Shown here one piece after another: positions 9,032 to 16,973 of a DNA stretch of 64,000 nucleotides. This DNA is from Streptomyces sp. SAT1 (GTDB lineage Bacteria; Actinomycetota; Actinomycetes; Streptomycetales; Streptomycetaceae). The DNA lies in assembly GCF_001654495.1 (NCBI RefSeq), contig NZ_CP015849.1, positions 3,881,501-3,945,500 on the forward strand, in the 5' to 3' direction. The notes under the pieces were generated by a model. It was not told where the DNA came from, did no database searches, and was given only the letters and a program-made list of their open reading frames with translations. Numbering within the stretch: the stretch's first letter is position 1; the number at the start of each line of letters is the position of its first letter. A program made the translations under genes and the position numbers.

Positions 9032-9738
9032 CGGCGGACACGGGGAGCGCACCGGGCGCGGCGGCGCCCGCGGGCCCGATCCGGGTGCTGATCGCGGACG
9101 ACCAGATGATGGTGCGGGAGGGTTTCTCGGTCCTGCTCAACGCCATGGCGGACATCGAGGTCGTCGGCGAGGCCGTCAACGGCCGCGAGGCGGTGCGGCG
9201 GGTGCGCGAACTGGCGCCGGACGTGGTGCTCATGGACATCCGCATGCCGGAGCTGAACGGCATCGAGGCGACCCGGGAGATAGTCGCCGCCGACGGCACC
9301 GCGAAGGTGCTGGTGCTGACCACCTTCGACCTCGACGAGTACGTGTACCAGGCGCTCAGGGCGGGGGCCTCCGGCTTCCTGCTCAAGGACGCCTCGGCAC
9401 GGCAGCTCGCCGACGGGGTGCGGGTGGTGGCGGCCGGCGAGGCGCTGCTCGCCCCCTCGGTCACCCGGCGGCTGATCACGGAGTTCTCCCGGATGTCCGG
9501 CCCGCCGCGCCCGGCGGGCGGCGTGCAGGCGGCCTACGGTGACCTGACCGAGCGGGAGACGGAGGTGCTGGTGCTGATCGCACAGGGCCTGTCGAACGCG
9601 GAGATGGCCGAGCGGCTGGTGGTCGCCGAGTCCACGATCAAGACCCATGTGAGCCGGGTCCTGGTGAAGCTGGGCCTCAGGGACCGCACCCAGGCGGCGG
9701 TGTTCGCCTACGAAGCCCGGCTGGTCACACCGGGCTGA
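9028..9738 (+). CDS. LuxR/NarL-family response regulator
   Basis: Encodes 236 residues with a receiver phosphorylation site at D70 (VVLMDIRMPELNG), a conserved Thr in LTTFD, and Lys in FLLKDAS. The C-terminal LuxR HTH begins at LTERETEVLVLIAQG. The start GTG overlaps the stop of its kinase (GTGA). The receiver and HTH are very close to the regulator at 6816-7490 over most positions. The N-terminal 15 residues are an Ala/Pro-rich extension absent from the paralogue. Targets unknown. Confidence 0.94.
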   Translation: MTADTGSAPGAAAPAGPIRVLIADDQMMVREGFSVLLNAMADIEVVGEAVNGREAVRRVRELAPDVVLMDIRMPELNGIEATREIVAADGTAKVLVLTTFDLDEYVYQALRAGASGFLLKDASARQLADGVRVVAAGEALLAPSVTRRLITEFSRMSGPPRPAGGVQAAYGDLTERETEVLVLIAQGLSNAEMAERLVVAESTIKTHVSRVLVKLGLRDRTQAAVFAYEARLVTPG

Positions 9739-9874
9739 GCGGCGAGCCTGCACCCGCCCTGTCCCGCACCGCCCTGCACACCCCTGCTCGGACCCTGCTC
9801 CCGCCGTGGCCCCGCCCTGCTCAGACGCTGCCCAGGCCCTGGCCAGACCGGGAAGGCGGGGCTAGCGTCCGTGC

Positions 9875-11107
9875 ATGGCTGTTCCTCGCGTACCGTCCGA
9901 CCTCGGGTTCGACCCCTGGGACCCGGCGTTCGTCGCCGATCCGTATCCCGCCTACGCCGAACTGCGGGCCCGTGGACGGGTGTTCCACTACGAGCCCACC
10001 GACCAGTGGCTGGTTCCGCACCACGCGGACGTGTCGGCGCTGCTGCGGGACCGGCGCCTGGGCCGGACCTACCGGCACCGGTTCACGCACGAGGACTTCG
10101 GCCGTACCCCGCCCCCACCGGAGCACGAGCCGTTCCACGTGCTCAACGACCACGGCATGCTCGACCTGGAGCCGCCGGACCACACCCGGATCCGGCGGCT
10201 GGTGTCGAAGGCGTTCACCCCGCGCACCGTGGAGCGGCTGAAGCCGTACGTCCACGCGCTGGCGGACGACCTGGTCGCCGCACTCGTGGCGGCGGGCGGC
10301 GGCGATCTGCTCACGGATGTGGCCGAGCCGCTGCCGGTGGCGGTGATCGCGGAGATGCTGGGCGTCCCGGAGCCGGACCGGGACCTGCTGCGGCCCTGGT
10401 CGGCCGCGATCTGCGGGATGTACGAGCTGAACCCGTCCGAGGAGACGGCGGCGCGGGCGGTGCGCACCTCGGAGGAGTTCTCGGCGTATCTGCGGGAGCT
10501 GATCGCGGCCCGCCGCGCGGAGCCGGGGGACGACCTGATCTCCGGGCTGATCGCGGCGCACGACGAGGGGGACCGGCTGACCGAGCAGGAGATGATCTCC
10601 ACGGCCGTGCTGCTGCTCAACGCCGGTCACGAGGCCACGGTGAACGCGACGGTCAACGGCTGGTGGGCCCTGTTCCGCAACCCGGACCAGCTGGCGGCGC
10701 TGCGCGCGGACCACTCGCTGATCCCGTCCGCCGTCGAGGAGCTGATGCGCTACGACACCCCGTTGCAGCTCTTCGAACGCTGGGTGCTGGACGAGATCGA
10801 GATCGGCGGCACCACGATCCCGCGCGGCGCCGAGGTCGCCCTGCTCTTCGGCTCGGCCAACCACGACCCGGCCGTCTTCACCGCTCCCGAACGCCTGGAC
10901 CTGGCCCGCCGCGACAACCCCCACATCTCCTTCAGCGCCGGTATCCACTACTGCATCGGCGCCCCCCTCGCCCGTATCGAACTGGCCGCCTCCATGGCCT
11001 CCCTCCTCACCCGCGCCCCCGCCCTCACCCCGGTGACACGGCCACGGCAGAAGCCGAACTTCGTGATCCGCGGCGTGGAGGCGCTGGAGGTACGGACGGA
11101 CGGGTGA
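9875..11107 (+). CDS. Cytochrome P450
   Basis: Soluble actinobacterial P450 of 410 residues. The haem-ligand motif FSAGIHYCIGAPLAR supplies the proximal Cys; the K-helix ExxR is in EELMRYD, with the usual downstream Arg in LFERWV. The I-helix is LLLNAGHEATVN, where His-Glu-Ala replaces the more common xET or xDT oxygen-activation triad. No ferredoxin or reductase is adjacent, so electrons must come from elsewhere. The ATG at 9875 lies 6 nt after TAGCGT (9863-9868), a leaderless-type promoter. Substrate unknown; it converges with the lipid-kinase-like gene 67 bp downstream. Confidence 0.95.
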   Translation: MAVPRVPSDLGFDPWDPAFVADPYPAYAELRARGRVFHYEPTDQWLVPHHADVSALLRDRRLGRTYRHRFTHEDFGRTPPPPEHEPFHVLNDHGMLDLEPPDHTRIRRLVSKAFTPRTVERLKPYVHALADDLVAALVAAGGGDLLTDVAEPLPVAVIAEMLGVPEPDRDLLRPWSAAICGMYELNPSEETAARAVRTSEEFSAYLRELIAARRAEPGDDLISGLIAAHDEGDRLTEQEMISTAVLLLNAGHEATVNATVNGWWALFRNPDQLAALRADHSLIPSAVEELMRYDTPLQLFERWVLDEIEIGGTTIPRGAEVALLFGSANHDPAVFTAPERLDLARRDNPHISFSAGIHYCIGAPLARIELAASMASLLTRAPALTPVTRPRQKPNFVIRGVEALEVRTDG

Positions 11108-11174
11108 CCGGCTGTCCGTGGGTACCGGAGACCGGACCACCACGGGCAGCCGCGCGCCCGTCCGCAACCGGCTC

Positions 11175-12035
11175 TCACCCCCGGGCAGGCACCACCAGCC
11201 CCCACGCCCCCTCGCGCACCGTCCAGGTCCGGGTGCGGACCGGGCCCGAGACCACCGTGTCCGCGCGGTAGCGGTAGTGCGCGCCGGAGACGGTCACCGC
11301 GCGCCCCTCGGCGAGCAGGGGGGAGAGCTCCGCGCCCGGTCCCGACAGCGGCCGTACCTCCACCTCGGCCACGCCCCGGACACCGGGCACCACGGAGACC
11401 GCCTCCACCGGCTGGTCCAGGTCCACCAGCGTCACCCCGTCGACCTCCACCCGCAGTCGCGCGGGCCCGGTCCCCGCCTGGGCCTCGGCCGTCGTGCGGG
11501 GCGGGCGGGCCACCAGGGTCCGGACGAGCGACTGGCAGGTCCGCAGCCAGTCGCGGTGCGCTCCCGCGCCGAGCACCGCCGGATCCGCCGGGGGCGGGAC
11601 CAGCGGCGGGATCCGCAGCGCGCCCAGCACCACCCCGTCGCTGTCGTCGACGAGCAGGTCGAGTCGGCGCACGGAGCCGTCGAGCACCGCCCGCGCGGAG
11701 GCGACCGGACCGGTCGGCACGCCCAGCGAGCGGGCCAGGGCCAGGGCGCCGCCGACCGGGACGACCGACAGCACGCATCCGGCCAGCTCCCGCCGCCGGT
11801 GCAGCAGGGTCACCGCCCGCAGCAGTGCCCGGTCGTCACCGACCACCACCGGCCGCCGCGAGCCCCGCCGCGCCAGTGCGCGGGCGAACTCCTCCGGCCC
11901 CTCCGGCAGGCACACCTTCGTGGCGGCACCCGCGCTGAGCACGTCTTTCGCGATCCGTACGGACTCCCCGTCGGTCCGCCGGGCGGCCGGATCGATGATC
12001 ACGAGCAGCGGATCGGACGTCGGATAGGTCGCCAC
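11175..12035 (-). CDS. Diacylglycerol kinase-like protein, catalytic motifs degenerate
   Basis: Encodes 286 residues matching the DAGK_cat/YegS layout: an N-terminal strand LLVIIDPAARR, a glycine-rich turn, then the second domain. The nucleotide motif usually GGDGT reads VVGDDRALLRAV, and the usual PxGTGND stretch reads PVGGALALARSLG, so both key motifs have changed. It may be a non-catalytic lipid-binding paralogue. The GTG at 12035 is chosen for the GAGGCAGG upstream. A much longer reading frame continues antisense to purA but has no support. It is divergent from purA. Confidence 0.7.
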   Translation of the reverse strand: MATYPTSDPLLVIIDPAARRTDGESVRIAKDVLSAGAATKVCLPEGPEEFARALARRGSRRPVVVGDDRALLRAVTLLHRRRELAGCVLSVVPVGGALALARSLGVPTGPVASARAVLDGSVRRLDLLVDDSDGVVLGALRIPPLVPPPADPAVLGAGAHRDWLRTCQSLVRTLVARPPRTTAEAQAGTGPARLRVEVDGVTLVDLDQPVEAVSVVPGVRGVAEVEVRPLSGPGAELSPLLAEGRAVTVSGAHYRYRADTVVSGPVRTRTWTVREGAWGLVVPARG

Positions 12036-12077
12036 CTCGGTCCTGCCTCGCTTCCTCGGGTAGCATCTTTGTGCAAG

Positions 12078-12105
12078 AGCCCCTTGCGCTATTGCGCCAG
12101 GGGCT
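12078..12105 (+). terminator. Stem-loop between the kinase-like gene and purA
   Basis: Inverted repeat AGCCCCTTGCGC-TATT-GCGCCAGGGGCT: a 12-bp stem with one mismatch and a 4-nt loop, followed by a T-containing stretch. It sits 126 bp upstream of purA and upstream of the divergent gene as well, so it does not terminate either neighbouring coding region in the obvious way. It could be an attenuator in the purA leader or a stop for an antisense transcript. Confidence 0.5.
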
Positions 12106-12230
12106 TCGTCTATTCCGGGGCATCCGGTCCGACGGTTGCGCGACCGACGAGGGTCGCGCGGTGCACGCGGCGGTGAACCCGCGTACGCCCCTGACCTTGG
12201 ACATGCCCCGCCCGGAAGGGGTGTACGCGC

Positions 12231-13514
12231 GTGCCCGCACTTGTGCTGCTCGGTGCTCAGTGGGGTGACGAGGGCAAGGGGAAGGCCACCGACCTGCTCG
12301 GTGGCTCCGTGGACTATGTGGTGCGTTACCAGGGCGGCAACAATGCCGGCCACACGGTCGTCGTGGGCGACCAGAAGTACGCACTGCACCTGCTCCCCTC
12401 CGGCATCCTCTCGCCCGGCTGTACGCCCGTCATCGGAAACGGCGTCGTCGTCGACCCGTCGGTCCTGCTCTCCGAGCTGAGCGGTCTGAACGAGCGCGGC
12501 GTCGACACGTCGAAGCTCCTGATCAGCGGTAACGCGCACATCATCACGCCGTACAACGTGACCGTCGACAAGGTGACGGAACGCTTCCTCGGCAAGCGCA
12601 AGATCGGCACCACCGGCCGCGGCATCGGCCCGACCTACGCGGACAAGATCAACCGCGTCGGCATCCGGGTCCAGGACCTGTACGACGAGTCGATCCTCAC
12701 CCAGAAGGTCGAAGCGGCCCTCGACGCCAAGAACCAGATCCTCACCAAGCTCTACAACCGGCGCGCCATCGCCGTGGACCAGGTGGTCGAGGAGCTGCTG
12801 GGCTACGCGGAGCAGCTCGCGCCGTACGTCGCCGACACGGTCCTGGTGCTCAACCAGGCCCTGGAGGAGGACAAGGTCGTGCTGTTCGAGGGCGGTCAGG
12901 GCACCCTCCTCGACATCGACCACGGCACGTACCCCTTCGTGACCTCGTCCAACCCCACCGCGGGCGGTGCCTGCACCGGCGCCGGTGTCGGCCCGACGAA
13001 GATCAGCCGGGTCATCGGCATCCTCAAGGCGTACACCACCCGTGTGGGCTCGGGGCCGTTCCCGACCGAGCTGCTCGACGAGGACGGCGAGGCGCTGCGC
13101 CGCATCGGCGGCGAGCGCGGTGTGACCACCGGCCGCGACCGCCGCTGCGGCTGGTTCGACGCGGTGATCGCCCGCTACGCCACCCGCGTCAACGGCCTCA
13201 CCGACTTCTTCCTCACCAAGCTCGACGTCCTCACCGGCTGGGAGCGGATCCCGGTCTGCGTCGCCTACGAGATCGACGGGCGCCGCGTCGAGGAGCTGCC
13301 CTACTCCCAGACCGACTTCCACCACGCCAAGCCGGTCTACGAGTACCTCCCGGGCTGGCAGGAGGACATCACGAAGGCCAAGACCTTCGCCGACCTGCCC
13401 AAGAACGCCCAGGACTACGTCAAGGCCCTGGAGGAGATGTCCGGCGCCCCGATCTCCGCGATCGGCGTCGGCCCCGGCCGCGACGAGACGATCGAGATCA
13501 ACTCGTTCATCTGA
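12231..13514 (+). CDS. purA: Adenylosuccinate synthetase
   Basis: Joins IMP and aspartate using GTP to form adenylosuccinate, the first committed AMP step, in the cytosol. The 427 residues match the family length. Visible motifs are the P-loop-like GAQWGDEGKGK at the N-terminus, the catalytic His in GHTVVVGD (about 37-45), the IMP-binding IGTTGRGIGPTY, and GVTTGRDRRCGWFD near residue 300. The GTG at 12231 has GGAAGGGG 9 nt upstream. It stands alone, with a hairpin in its leader and a hairpin after its stop. Confidence 0.98.
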   Translation: MPALVLLGAQWGDEGKGKATDLLGGSVDYVVRYQGGNNAGHTVVVGDQKYALHLLPSGILSPGCTPVIGNGVVVDPSVLLSELSGLNERGVDTSKLLISGNAHIITPYNVTVDKVTERFLGKRKIGTTGRGIGPTYADKINRVGIRVQDLYDESILTQKVEAALDAKNQILTKLYNRRAIAVDQVVEELLGYAEQLAPYVADTVLVLNQALEEDKVVLFEGGQGTLLDIDHGTYPFVTSSNPTAGGACTGAGVGPTKISRVIGILKAYTTRVGSGPFPTELLDEDGEALRRIGGERGVTTGRDRRCGWFDAVIARYATRVNGLTDFFLTKLDVLTGWERIPVCVAYEIDGRRVEELPYSQTDFHHAKPVYEYLPGWQEDITKAKTFADLPKNAQDYVKALEEMSGAPISAIGVGPGRDETIEINSFI

Positions 13515-13533
13515 CCCGCACCCCGGTTCCCGA

Positions 13534-13566
13534 ACGGCGGCCGTCGCCCAGCGCGCCGGCCGCCGT
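13534..13566 (+). terminator. purA terminator candidate
   Basis: ACGGCGGCCG and CGGCCGCCGT form a perfect 10-bp stem around a 13-nt loop, beginning 20 bp after the purA stop. No U-tract follows, as is common for Streptomyces terminators. Confidence 0.55.
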
Positions 13567-13645
13567 CGGCGTTCCCGCCCGCCGCCAACCGGCCCGGCGG
13601 GTCACCGGTGCGGTGTTCGCCGCGCACCGGACGGCCGGCCCCCGG

Positions 13646-14296
13646 TCAGCTGAAGACGATCATCGAGCCCTGGGCCAGGCTGCGGGTGGCCGCCGCGTGC
13701 AGGCCGAGCCAGACGTGGCGTTCGCGGGCGAAGGGGCTGGGGTCGTAGGGGGCGGGCGCGGCGGGCTGTTCGAGTTCGGTGGGGCCCGGCGGCGGGGCCG
13801 GGGGAGCCGGGGGGGCGGCCGGATCGATGCCCAGGGCCGGGGCGACCTGCTGGAGTTCGCGCAGCAGGGCCTGGGAGGAGCCGAGCGGGCCGCCGCCGGC
13901 GAGGAGTTCGTCGTTGGACAGCGGGTGCGGGAAGTCCACGGGGACGTAGGCGCCCGCGTGGTCGTAGTGCCAGACCAGGTGGGACTGCTGTGCCGTCGTC
14001 TCGAACATCTCCAGCAACTGCTCGTAGTCGCCGCCCAGTTCGTCGACCGGGGTGAGCGGGAGGCCACAGAGCTGGAGCAGGTGGGCGCGGCGCAGGAAGT
14101 GCAGGGCGTCGTAGTCGAAGCCGGCCACCGGCGCCACGTCACCGGACAGGCCCGGCATGTACTGGTACACCGGCACCGGCGGCAGTCCGTTCTCCGCGAG
14201 CGCCTTGTTGTACTGCGCGAGTTCCTCGGCGAACGGGTTGTCGGGGGTGTGGCACAACACGTCGACGAGCGGTACCAGCCACAGGTCACAGGCCAA
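13646..14296 (-). CDS. Conserved hypothetical protein
   Basis: I do not recognise a named family. The product from the TTG at 14296 is 216 residues (MACDLWLVPLVDVLCH...), soluble, with no signal peptide or membrane segment. It has an alpha/beta-looking core to about residue 140 and a Pro/Ala-rich linker (about 155-185) before a short C-terminal helix region. The TTG start is chosen because GAGGAG lies 7 nt upstream, whereas the GTG at 14311 has no ribosome-binding site. The codon pattern is that of a real Streptomyces gene. The neighbours (purA, a GntR regulator) give no functional clue. Confidence 0.75.
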   Translation of the reverse strand: MACDLWLVPLVDVLCHTPDNPFAEELAQYNKALAENGLPPVPVYQYMPGLSGDVAPVAGFDYDALHFLRRAHLLQLCGLPLTPVDELGGDYEQLLEMFETTAQQSHLVWHYDHAGAYVPVDFPHPLSNDELLAGGGPLGSSQALLRELQQVAPALGIDPAAPPAPPAPPPGPTELEQPAAPAPYDPSPFARERHVWLGLHAAATRSLAQGSMIVFS

Positions 14297-14406
14297 AGGA
14301 GGGCTCCTCACTCAGCGTTCGGCACGCGCGAAGCACAGTGGTCAACGAAGGGTAGTCGGTGCGGAGCGGACCGGCCCCACCCGTGCAGTTCCCCCGCCCG
14401 CCCCGC

Positions 14407-15165
14407 TCATGCGGCGCAGAGCCGCTCGACGAGGGCCAGGGAGTGCGCGTTGTAGGCGGAGACGAGGGTCTGCGCGGTGGTGATGTCGCGGGACGCCAGG
14501 GCGTCGACGAGTTCGGTGTGGCCGCACCATAGGACACCGCGCAGATCACCGAGCCTGCGGAGCTGCTGCACCGCGCACACCCAGGACTGCACGCGCAGCC
14601 GGTGCAGGAAGTCGGCGAGGTGCGCGTTGCCGTAGAGGGCGCTCAGCTCGCGCCAGAACCGCAGGTCGTAGCCGATCAGCACGGTCAGGTCACCGGCGGT
14701 CGCCGCCCGCTGGGCCTCCTCGCCGCGCCGGCGCACCCCGGCGAGCACGGCGGCCGTGCGCGGGTCCAGGGGCTCGCGCGGCATCGCCCGCGTCCGGGAC
14801 CTCGCGCGGGCGCCCCCGGTCTCCGCGCCGCCGCCCGGTGCCTCGTCCGCGGCGGCCAGGACGCGGAACATGCCCTCGGTGACCAGGGCGCGGGCCTCGA
14901 TCATCTCGCGGAAGGCGGCCGCCGAGTACACGCGCACCCGGAAGCCGCGGTGCTGGTCGGCGTCCAGCAGCCCCTGCGCGGACAGGTCCACCAGCGCCTC
15001 GCGCACCGGCGTCGCGGACACCCCGTACTGCTCGGCTATCTCCTTCACCGTGAACTCGCGCCCCGGCTGGAGCCGCCCGGACAGCACCTCGTCCCGCAGC
15101 GCGTCCGCGATCTGCTGGCGCAGGGTGCTGCGCGTCACGGCACCGGTTCCGCTGAAGCCGGGCAT
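14407..15165 (-). CDS. GntR-family transcriptional regulator (FadR/FCD type)
   Basis: Encodes 252 residues. The N-terminal winged helix (about 10-80) includes LRQQIADALRDEVLSGRLQPG and VSATPVREALVDLSAQGLL; the C-terminal all-helical FCD-like ligand domain (about 90-250) carries His in CGHTELVDAL. A Gly/Ala/Arg-rich insert (about 108-128) interrupts the ligand domain. It precedes the class III aminotransferase gene on the other side of a promoter region rich in GTACG half-sites, so local control of itself and perhaps of that gene is likely. The ATG at 15165 is conventional. Effector unknown. Confidence 0.88.
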   Translation of the reverse strand: MPGFSGTGAVTRSTLRQQIADALRDEVLSGRLQPGREFTVKEIAEQYGVSATPVREALVDLSAQGLLDADQHRGFRVRVYSAAAFREMIEARALVTEGMFRVLAAADEAPGGGAETGGARARSRTRAMPREPLDPRTAAVLAGVRRRGEEAQRAATAGDLTVLIGYDLRFWRELSALYGNAHLADFLHRLRVQSWVCAVQQLRRLGDLRGVLWCGHTELVDALASRDITTAQTLVSAYNAHSLALVERLCAA

Positions 15166-15212
15166 GGTCGGGGCGTCTCCCTCACGCGTGCGGTGGCGTA
15201 CGCGTACGTCTG

Positions 15213-15260
15213 CTCGTACGTCTGTCTGATCATGTACTCGTACGGGTGTATGTGTACGAG
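15213..15260. promoter_or_regulatory. Candidate GntR operator cluster
   Basis: CTCGTACG occurs at 15213-15220 and 15237-15244, and the inverted arm GTACGAG at 15254-15260. The last two face each other across about 10 bp. More GTACG copies lie at about 15198-15209. The block is 48-95 bp upstream of the gntR start, as expected for autoregulation (inference). Confidence 0.45.
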
Positions 15261-15325
15261 CACGCCACCTTACGCACTCCGGGGCGTTTCGAGGGACTCC
15301 CCGGTGCTCACCGGTGCTTTCCGGC

Positions 15326-16708
15326 CTACTCCGTGTGCTCGTCGGCCACGGACAGGGCCGCGTCCAGCGCCGCGAACCCCTCCTTCAGCTCGGCCTCGGT
15401 CACCGTGCACGGCGGGACGACGTGCGTGCGGTTCATGTTGATGAAGGGCCACAGGCCGTGCGCCTTGGCGGCGGCGCCGAAGGCGGCCATCGGGCCGTTC
15501 GCCGCACCGGCCGCGTTGTACGGCACCAGCGGCTCGCGGGTCTCGCGGTTCCGCACCAGTTCCAGCGCCCAGAACATGCCGGTGCCGCGCACCTCGCCGA
15601 CGCTCGGGTGCCGCCCGGCCAGCTCGCGCAGCGCCGGGCCCACCACCTCGGCACCCAGCCGCCGCGCGTTCTCGACGACGCCCTCCTCGGCCATCACGTT
15701 GATCGTCGCGACGGCCGCGGCGCAGGCCAGCGGGTGCCCCGAGTACGTCAGACCGCCCGGGTAGGGCCGCTTGCCGAACGTCTCGGCGATCTTCCCGGAG
15801 ATCGCCACACCGCCCAGCGGCACGTACCCCGAGTTCACGCCCTTGGCGAAGGTCATCAGGTCGGGGACGACCCCGGACAGGTCCGCGGCGAACCACTCAC
15901 CGGTCCGCCCGAACCCGGCCATGACCTCGTCCAGCACGAACACGATCCCGTACTTGTCGCACAGCTCGCGCACCCCGGCGAGATAGCCCGGCGGCGGCAC
16001 CATGATGCCCGCCGTGCCCGGGACCGTCTCCAGGATGAGCGCCGCGATCGTCGCGGGCCCCTCGAAGGCGATCGTCGTCTCCAGGTGCTCCAGCGCCCGC
16101 GCGCACTCCTCCTCCTCGGTCTGCGCGTAGAAGCGGGAGCGGTAGAGGTAGGGCGCCCAGAAGTGCACGACACCCGCCGCGCCGTCGTCGGAGGCCCAGC
16201 GGCGCGGGTCGCCGGTGATGTTCACGGCCTGCTGGGTGCCGCCGTGGTACGACCGGTACGCCGACAGCACCTTCGGGCGCCCGGTGTGCAGCCGGGCCAT
16301 GCGGATCGCGTGCTCGACCGCGTCGGCGCCGCCGTTGGTGAAGAAGATCTTGTCCAGATCGCCGGGGGTCCGCTCGGCGATCAGCCGGGCCGCCTCCGAG
16401 CGGGCCTCGACGGCGAACGCGGGAGCGAAGGTGGCCAGCGTCGCGGCCTGCTCCTGGATCGCGGCGACGACCTTGGGGTGCTGGTAGCCGATGTTGGTGA
16501 AGACGAGGCCGCTGGAGAAGTCCAGGTAGCGCTTGCCGTCGTAGTCCCAGAAGTACGACCCTTCGGCACCGGCCACCGCCGGCGGGTCGATCAGGTCCTG
16601 CGCGGACCAGGAGTGGAAGACGTGCGCGCGGTCGGCGGCCTTCACGGCCGCGCCGGCCTCGGGGTCCGGCTGCGGGGCCCGGTGGGCGGAAGAGGGCTGA
16701 GGGGTCAT
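15326..16708 (-). CDS. Class III aminotransferase (omega-aminotransferase family)
   Basis: PLP enzyme of 460 residues, annotated generally as an aspartate aminotransferase-superfamily protein. Features are FTNGGADAVEHAIR (PLP phosphate), SYHGGT, FVLDEVMAGFGRTG (the Asp that pairs with PLP nitrogen) and the Schiff-base Lys in LMTFAKGVNSGY. This group transaminates terminal amines of beta-alanine, GABA, taurine, polyamines or pyruvate acceptors; the true substrate is not visible. The ATG at 16708 follows TACGCT (minus strand, 16720-16715) by 6 nt and has no SD, so a leaderless mRNA is likely. An adjacent GntR regulator suggests induction by its amine substrate. Confidence 0.88.
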   Translation of the reverse strand: MTPQPSSAHRAPQPDPEAGAAVKAADRAHVFHSWSAQDLIDPPAVAGAEGSYFWDYDGKRYLDFSSGLVFTNIGYQHPKVVAAIQEQAATLATFAPAFAVEARSEAARLIAERTPGDLDKIFFTNGGADAVEHAIRMARLHTGRPKVLSAYRSYHGGTQQAVNITGDPRRWASDDGAAGVVHFWAPYLYRSRFYAQTEEEECARALEHLETTIAFEGPATIAALILETVPGTAGIMVPPPGYLAGVRELCDKYGIVFVLDEVMAGFGRTGEWFAADLSGVVPDLMTFAKGVNSGYVPLGGVAISGKIAETFGKRPYPGGLTYSGHPLACAAAVATINVMAEEGVVENARRLGAEVVGPALRELAGRHPSVGEVRGTGMFWALELVRNRETREPLVPYNAAGAANGPMAAFGAAAKAHGLWPFINMNRTHVVPPCTVTEAELKEGFAALDAALSVADEHTE

Positions 16709-16973
16709 ACCGCGAGCGTAGAGGCCGCCCCGGCGGTGCCGGTATCGGCGCCCTGTCTGCGGTGACGGCGATTTGACGACACCTTGTCGCGGGGAGCACG
16801 GGGAGCACAGGGGCGCGTCGGGGAGCACGGGGGCGCGGGAGAGCGCGTACGGCCGGGCGGCCCGCTGTTACGGAACCGTCGACGGCGGGCCGCTGTCCGC
16901 CCGTGGTCCCCGCACTATCCTCGGGCTGACGCGCAGGGGCGTACCGGGGCACATCGGGGGAGGCGGTTCTGCC

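Noticed and set aside
12036..13325. Long minus-strand frame continuing from the DAGK-like gene through purA
   Set aside because: It is the antisense shadow of purA; the protein similarity ends at the GTG at 12035, which has a ribosome-binding site.
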